The notes under the pieces are model-generated. The model was not told the DNA's origin, ran no database searches, and worked only from the letters and a program-made list of their open reading frames with translations. This document shows positions 57,504 to 64,000 of a stretch of 64,000 bases of DNA, one piece after another; position 1 is the stretch's first letter, and the number at the start of each line of letters is the position of its first letter. Made by a program: the position numbers and the translations under genes. Source of the stretch: Rostrohypoxylon terebratum (Eukaryota > Ascomycota > Sordariomycetes > Xylariales > Hypoxylaceae); contig MU385855.1 in NCBI GenBank assembly GCA_022497145.1, positions 496,001-560,000 of the forward strand, read 5' to 3'.

Positions 57504-60500
57504 CCCATGTCACGATTCCTGCATAATAGACATACTACTAGTCTCCTCCGAATACGAACCTGTCGTCTCGTTAAGCTGTCTTAAGTCGCTTCAGGGCAAT
57601 CAATCTAGTCAATACTCCTCCACCCCCAATCCCAATCACTGATCGATCACCGACTCCCCCTGTCCAGTAACTAGTAGGTAAGTAGGCTTTTTGTGATGCG
57701 AGAAATGCTAGGGCCCGAACAGGGCCAATCGGCAGCTAGGCGAACTTCTGGAACCCGCCGATGCGGCCAAGCCCGCACCTTTGATGTAGTAGACCGGCTT
57801 GCTGCGCATAGAGTCGCATAATAGGGCGCATCTTAGTTATAGATGAGGAATAACCCCCGAACTCGAGAGCTTCTCGACCGGAGTCGAGAATCGCGGAGCC
57901 ACCCACCTAAAATGGTCCCCTGACTAGCAGATCCGGCGAGCTACTAGAACCCGCGAAGAAGAAGCTAAAATCGTTCAGGATCCTACCCATCATCTTTCTA
58001 CCTACCTTCGCATTACTACCTATCCGTGCGGGATGCTCTTCGATTTGCCTGCGGACCCCCTCAACTTACAGTGTTAGCTACCGGTACGGCCTTGCTCGAC
58101 GTCGATGTTGCCCTGGCGGAAGATCTCGGATCCCGGAGTACGTCTTGGCCAATAAATCCACCCTCAGACCATGAGTTGGTTGCTTGATTGATCGACTCGA
58201 TGAACCGTCGCTCGAAATCTGGGTCGGTTGATGTTTCCCTACGAGATGCTGTAGCTGCGCAGGGCCGTCTGCCACACGCGATCTACGAACCTATGGAAAA
58301 TCATCGAGATTTTACCCGGCGCACACCGGATAGGATCCCATGCGGTTCGCACCGTCTAATGTAAGCAGCAGGGAGCTGAAGCCGGCTCGTAGGGAAGGCT
58401 GTGGCCGTGGCCAGACGACCTGTTCGCAGTTTTATTGAACAGTTCTCAGTAGCTGACCGTACGCAGGTAATCGATGGTTGGACCAAAGGGGGCGGATGTC
58501 AGCATGCTGACACGAGCTATCTACTATCTAATACTGTACACCTACCTATCGTTCCTATGTAGCGCTATAGCTCAATCTTCCAACCGTCGGTGGGGCTTGA
58601 CATACCGAGCAAAGGTGACCGATGAAGGTGAACATCCGCTACGTACCGTACAGCTGTGCAGCGACGATCACTGTTAGAGTTGGGTATGATGGCGCTGGCC
58701 GACCCCCCGGGGAGTTGTGGGGCAAACGATAAGTGGACGAACCAAGCTTCGCTGCCCGTCGACTTGGGTACATCCCAAAAAGCAAAGAGCAGATGCCAGA
58801 AGCAGCTAAGAAGAAAAGAGAAAGTAAATAAGACAAACCGTTCTGGGTAAGTACAGCAATGTACGCCTATCTGTGACTTGCCTGTACATGAAGCATGTGT
58901 TGCAACTTCTTGGCCTAGGCTATCACTGACAGCTGCCTAGCTAGCTAAAGCTGGGTAGATTAGGTTAGGGGGATAAGGCATAGTGTTCCAATAGCTGCGG
59001 AACCCTTCTGGAAGCCTCCTGCTTGTTTCCTAGCTCGGTGTCTGATTGTCTGTCTACTTGCTCTTAAAATTTCCTCGTCTTACTCTTTGAGTGCGCGGGC
59101 ATATATTACGATCTACTAGATCTCTCCGATAAATATCATGTGTCAAAAGGTTCCTATTACGTCAGTAAGGGTTGGGGGGGTGGAATTGAAGATGTGAGAA
59201 GTCCCGTTAGACAGGCAGCCTGTCTGCCTGTCCACTGTGGGCTTGTGGGCTGTTCGCTCAGCGGTCCTTTCTTCCTCCCTATTCGGGAAATGTGTGGGGA
59301 GTGGGGGTCCCCTAGGCCGATAGAGACAGAGGTATGAGGCAGTAAGAGGCAGCTATACAAGCTTTGCCATTGCCTTAGTGAGATATGTCTATAGATCTCG
59401 TACTAGGATTTTAAGGCTTGTCGGTTTTGGCTTATAGCAACGGACATATAGCCCTTCTAATACCTAGTAACTAGTTAATGGCAACTTAAGATCCAGGCGA
59501 AGGCTTCTAGGCGAGTTCCTAGCTCAGCCTCGGCTTCGTGATCGACGAAGGCATGAATGAATAAATAAATAGATGACTAAGAGTTTTCACATGTATATTT
59601 TGCAAGTCTAAGAGGGTTTTGAGACTTTGCCTATTTCACTCACACTCGCTTTGGTAGATGCACGCTAGTAAGGTAGCTAGATGTCTGCTGGAAGGTCGAA
59701 GTGTTGGCCCTATCTACGATTCTACATAGTCCTAAGCGATGAAGAGGTACTGTTTAAAAAAAAAGATGTGGCGGAGGCAAACTTCCACCACTATGGACGG
59801 GAGGTATTTTCGAAGTATGGGGGGCAGGAGAGGGAAAAATCACCTGCCAGGGAGGGTGGGAGTATTCCTTCCCGCTCGGTTGATAGAGGGTGGTCGGTTG
59901 TTTGGTGGGTGTGTACGGTGGAATACCTATGGGCTGTCAGTGTACATTACCGATAGTCCCAGTATGTACCTATGTATAGTAAATATGGAGGTATAACAAT
60001 ATACCATTACTAAACACATACATGCTAGCCCATTTCGTCCATGTATTGGGGGGCCATCTGAGGCGCTATGGCGTGACGTCGGCCACCGGGAGATCTGCTT
60101 TGCGTGCTGACAGCTGCTCACATGCACCCCCAACCTGGCAGAGGGTGTGGTAGAGGGTGTGGTTAAGGAGGGACGGCATCGGGCGTGTGGTAGAAATCAC
60201 GAGACCAAAGTGACGAACTGCGGTTTGGTACTGGTTTGGGGAAATGTTCTCTCTCTTCTCTGCGTGTCTCTTCATCTGCATATGAATGTCTCTGTTCACA
60301 TGTCATGTGCTACTAAATAGCTAGCTAATTTCTTCCACCACCACCACCAACAATTCAAACAAGTCTCTTCTCCCACACTTTCCCCTAGCTCATCTCCCTC
60401 TCGCAAAGTCCTATCCACATTTCTTACTAGTCTCGTACAGAACATCTCCCAGTGTTAAAAACTAAAACTAAAACAAAAGCCCATAATCCGGATCTCATTC

Positions 60501-60760
60501 ATGTCCCGCCGTAACCATAAACCGGGGATATCAACATGCGATATATGTAATAGTACAGTCGTGATAAAAAAGGGGGTAAACAGTAAAACAGAAATCAAAA
60601 AATTGGTGTCAAAATTATGTGACAAGAAGGTAAAGTGGCTAGGTAGAAAGGGATATAAACCTCTATGATCCAATGTAATCCTATCCCATCCATCTCTTTC
60701 AAGATTGCCGCCTTTTTTTATGTGGTAGTAGTAGAATAAAATGTGCATGTGGTGTATGTA

Positions 60761-63363
60761 TTAAAACATGATCCACTCCACTTCGACTCCCGGTCCGCCA
60801 ATGCACTTCGTCCAGTTGAAACAGCCGCGTCTCACCCCTAATTTATTGCCGGGGCTAGTAGGGGGCTCGTAGTACTCGCCTGCCCAAAGTCTCTCGAGTA
60901 CTTCGATGGCTGCTAGGTTGTTCATGTAGCCGCTGCGAGACATGATCTCACGGCACTTGTTGCGGACGATGTTTTGTTGGAGCTCGTTCACACATTCGCT
61001 GCCGGCTACGAAGAGTGGCCAGAGTAGGAACTTCTCGGCGTTGCTGCCAGTATCGAGTGAGCTTGCGTAGTAAATAACTTGGCTGACTAGACTGCGGAAA
61101 TTGTTGTGCGTGGAAGGCGTGTTAGGCTGAGCTAGGCGCTCGGTATAAAGCAGAGCGGCATAACGGAAAGCCTCGGAAAGCCAGTGTAGGTCACGGATCT
61201 GAAGTTGCGTTGCAGAGTTAGGAAGGGATGCGGCTACTCGCTGAGCGTCGAACTCCCAATTCTGGAGAGCCATGCGGGCGTCCTTCCATTCACGCGAGAA
61301 GCTTGAACGGGGTTCGTCGTACTGGGGAGAGGAGCAAAGTCCCGTGGGTATAACCTCTTCATCGTTAAGCTGTGACGCAAAACCGTTGCCATCGTAGCGA
61401 TGGGGGCTAATGCTAAAGAAGTCTCCGAGTGAGGGGGCGGGTTGCTTGAAAGAGTGACCTAGCGGAGAGCCTAGGGGAGAAGAGGTTGATGGTGTTCCGA
61501 CGCGACCAGTAGGTGTTGCTAGAACGTTTTGCACAGGAATGTTTTGTGATAAGAGGTTTAGGCGGCCAAGTTTGCTGATAGTCTTGAATAATTCCCTGTC
61601 GCATCCAACTAAGTTCTCAGCTCCAGGGGGTAGCAAGTTGGCATCAGGGAGGAGTCCGTAAAATGTGTGGTTGAGTTGGGCCTCGCGGTCGTTAATGCTG
61701 GCCGAGATTGAATCAAAATAGGTGAAGATAGCTTCCATCCACGCGGACTCGCTAGACCCTTGGTAGGGGGCAGACCCGCGCATACTGAGAATCTTCTTAA
61801 CACCGGCGAATTGTGTGTGGAACTTCGCAACACCAGATTCGACCATGCGGTAGTGACAAAGCAGTAAAATGGTGGCTAAAACGGAGTCGTGGCAGGATTT
61901 AGCGGGATCGTTTAGTTGTTGGTTAAGGAGGTGGACGGCCAAGTTTCGGTGCTGGTGTTCCTCAGACAAGGAGTGGTGGTCCGATTGCATATCCGAAAGT
62001 CGCTCAGCGCTGCTGTCCGAGTCCCTGGCACGTTGACCAAGACTTAGCCTTCTCTTCATCCTCAAATTGCATGCGGAGAGGGCACATATGGCATGTTGTA
62101 GGCTTCGACTACCAGACGCTAGCCGTAGGATGTGGTCTCGGAATGGATTGTTCGGGCCATCCACCAAAACCATCGAGGGGCACATGATATTCTCGTAGTA
62201 GTCCATGAAGAAGGGCATCTTAGCAATGAGATCAGGGCTAACCTGAATCGGCTGGCTCTCGTATGGGAGAGACAGGGCGGCCGCAGCGGCGTCCACGGGG
62301 TGAGGCGTTACATCATCATCTCTTGATATCGAAGAGGTCCAGTGTGAACCATGTGCGGAATGCGGGCTGGTGCCGTATGACTCCATCTCAGGGACGCCTG
62401 CAAGGAGCTGTCAGTGATCCGAGGCATGGCATTTCGGAACGCTTGATCCTTACTCAGAGTATCGTTGTCCGCGACGAGTCTATGGGCCATCTGCGGCTCG
62501 AAGGAGTCATGGTGAGAGCTGAGGCTCGAGCTCGGCTCCGATGGGGCATAGACTAGGCTAGGGCACGAAGTTGGCGCTCGTTGATCGATCAAAATCGCAC
62601 CGGCGGGACTTTGAGGTGCGGGCGAGTTATGGCCCGTGTAGTTTTCATACATGAGAGTCGGGCTGTGTACGTAGGGGATCTCCTCCCTAGTATAAGCATG
62701 CCCTATAGGTGATAAGGTATAGTCGACATCGTGCAGCGAGTCCACCGATGATGATAACGAATCACCCATTATGGGAAAATGGCCCATCGAGGAGTTAAAC
62801 TTCTGATATCTTGACTGTTCACTGGCGCTCACGCCACCGCCATACGTCGGAAGACCTCCCCAAGCTCTTTGGGGAGCTGGCGTCGGTTCGCCGTGCGGGA
62901 ACCTTGAGTACGCAGGATATGCCCCATATGGTGTTGAAGGGACGGAAGTGGTGTGGTCTCCGTTAATATCGACATCGCCTCGGCGAGTTCTGTGCTGCCC
63001 CTCTTCGCGGTCGTTCCACTGAGTTGAGGTTGTCGCAGAACTTGTTGCTCGGGCCCGGCTCGCGGCCTTCTTCCCAATAGGCGCAACTGGTGGCGCTTTT
63101 GCTATAGGCAGCGAGAGACCCCTCAATTTGCCCCGACTCGCCACACCCACTCCCCAGGTCAGTTGAGTCTTGTAGCCGGAGCATTCGTTCCCAATTTCGA
63201 GACATTGCGAGCAGTAAGGCCGCCGCCTATCGCACTTGGTGTTCCTCTTGATGCAGGTGAAGCAGTCATCGGCAGCTCCTCCGGCAGGGGCTCGTCTCCG
63301 GCGCTTGCGAGCGGCCTGGGCGTCCTTGGACGAATTAGACTGCGGTGGAAGTGAGACTGTCAT
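60761..63363 (-). CDS. Zn2Cys6 transcription factor with fungal-specific domain
   Basis: Two exons (63363-62454, 62397-60761; 56-nt intron) give 848 residues. The N-terminal binuclear zinc cluster is complete: Cys34, 37, 44, 51, 54 and 61 with CFTCIKRNTKCDRRRPYCSQ, preceded by a basic ARKRRRRAP nuclear-targeting patch. A long Ser/Pro-rich disordered region follows to about residue 300. The C-terminal half matches the fungal-specific regulator type 2 (PF11951-like): MPFFMDYYENIMCPSMVLVD, NPFRDHILRLASGSRSLQHA, SLSEEHQHRNLAVHLL, KSCHDSVLATILLLCHYRMV, FHTQFAGVKKILSMRG and AIEVLERLWAGEYYEPP. Targets are unknown. The intron acceptor must be TTGCAG, since the earlier CTGACAG would give a stop. No adjacent structural gene suggests a pathway it controls. 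Confidence 0.93.
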
Positions 63364-64000
63364 GTTAGGCTAGGCACTATATCGTATGAAAGATCTTATG
63401 TCGTTCTTAGCACATAAGGCAATTCGGGACGACAACGGTCTCGACTCCGGTCTCGACGCAGTATAGAATCTCTTGTCTTTCAAGGAAGGGGAGGTTGAGT
63501 GGCGTGGGTAAATTGACGTTAATATGGAAAAGATGGACCGTCCAAGCAAGAGGCTATATAAACTGCATGGGAAAAGGTAGACGAGATCGATGGGGGTGGA
63601 ACGAATGGGACGACCAGATATAAGATGCGATGCGGTCTCTATATGAATGAGCACACTACCACACCCAGTCGTGATCCCCACCCGCCCTAGGTCGGTACGG
63701 GAGAGGTACAAGCTCACCCTCCATGCTCGACCACCCCTTGTCTAGGGAGGCGATAATACTATGTACATATGCATGTAGCAGTCGCAGAGTAGCCAAACCA
63801 AACCGCAGACGAGAGAGCATGGGTAGACCCGACCTGGGTGTAGTTTGGGGGTGCCACCAAGAAGCAGCAGAGAAGAACGTTGAAAGGTTGGACGTGAAAT
63901 GACGGGGAATCTACCTTTGACCCTATGCTACATAGGTCAAGATGGGTGCGAGATCGAAGGGAACGAATGAGCACTTCGACATGGAAGTGGGTCGCCTACT
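63364..64000. other. Upstream region of the Zn2Cys6 gene
   Basis: This 637-bp right-edge stretch is the promoter side of the Zn2Cys6 gene. A TATATAA-like element lies at 63555-63561, about 190 nt upstream of the ATG; it is a weak TATA candidate. Open frames here have no recognisable content. Confidence 0.5.

Larger units (their letters stand above)
56563..60760. other. Long intergenic region between nop16 and the Zn2Cys6 gene
   Basis: This 4.2-kb stretch has many short open frames on both strands but none with family features. Tandem repeats lie at 56661-56692, 57295-57330 and 57472-57503. A pyrimidine-rich stretch (about 60330-60440) lies close to the 3' end of the Zn2Cys6 gene. A non-coding transcript cannot be excluded. 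Confidence 0.5.

Noticed and set aside
57841..57910. Stem-like sequence (CTCGAC...GTCGAG) considered as a tRNA
   Set aside because: No acceptor or anticodon arms and no GGTTCRANNCC box; not a tRNA.

Overview
The window is nuclear DNA of a filamentous ascomycete (Pezizomycotina, most likely a Sordariomycete). The genes are broken by short introns of about 50-180 nt with GTAAGT-type donors and CTAAC-type branch sites. The gene set is typical of that group: Cdc34, Med19/Rox3, Rit1, Mgm1, Dug3, cystinosin, Nop16, a Zn2Cys6 regulator, a fungal rhodopsin-type membrane protein and DUF6594 proteins. The genus cannot be read from the sequence. I found no rRNA, tRNA, CRISPR array or intact transposon.

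Layout: an exon of a UBA-like protein is cut by the left edge (-). Then come cdc34 (-), med19 (+), an alpha/beta-hydrolase esterase (+), a seven-helix rhodopsin-domain protein (-), rit1 (-), an unrecognised coiled-coil protein (-), mgm1 (+), a GMC oxidoreductase (-), dug3 (-), a cystinosin (-) and a fungal multi-pass membrane protein of unknown role (-). From about 32.8 to 50 kb the sequence is gene-poor and AT-rich and carries two DUF6594 paralogues (+, +) and a 54-bp-arm foldback element between them. The right part has a DHA2/VBA-type MFS transporter (-), a MARVEL-like four-helix protein (+), nop16 (-), about 4 kb without a clear gene, and a Zn2Cys6 transcription factor (-).

The genes do not form one pathway. 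Most are conserved housekeeping functions: ubiquitin transfer, Mediator, initiator-tRNA marking, mitochondrial inner-membrane fusion, glutathione breakdown and ribosome assembly. The GMC enzyme, MFS carrier, rhodopsin-type protein and Zn2Cys6 factor are too far apart and too mixed with housekeeping genes to be called a metabolite cluster.

The most unusual points are a predicted 2-nt microexon in the MFS gene, two GC-AG introns, the foldback element whose arm differences are all transitions, the DUF6594 pair with an implausibly short 35-nt intron (or frameshift) in the second copy, and a family of CCTAGG/GGTACC-rich intergenic motifs. Exon models were built by hand from splice signals, reading phase and remembered family patterns; no search was run.
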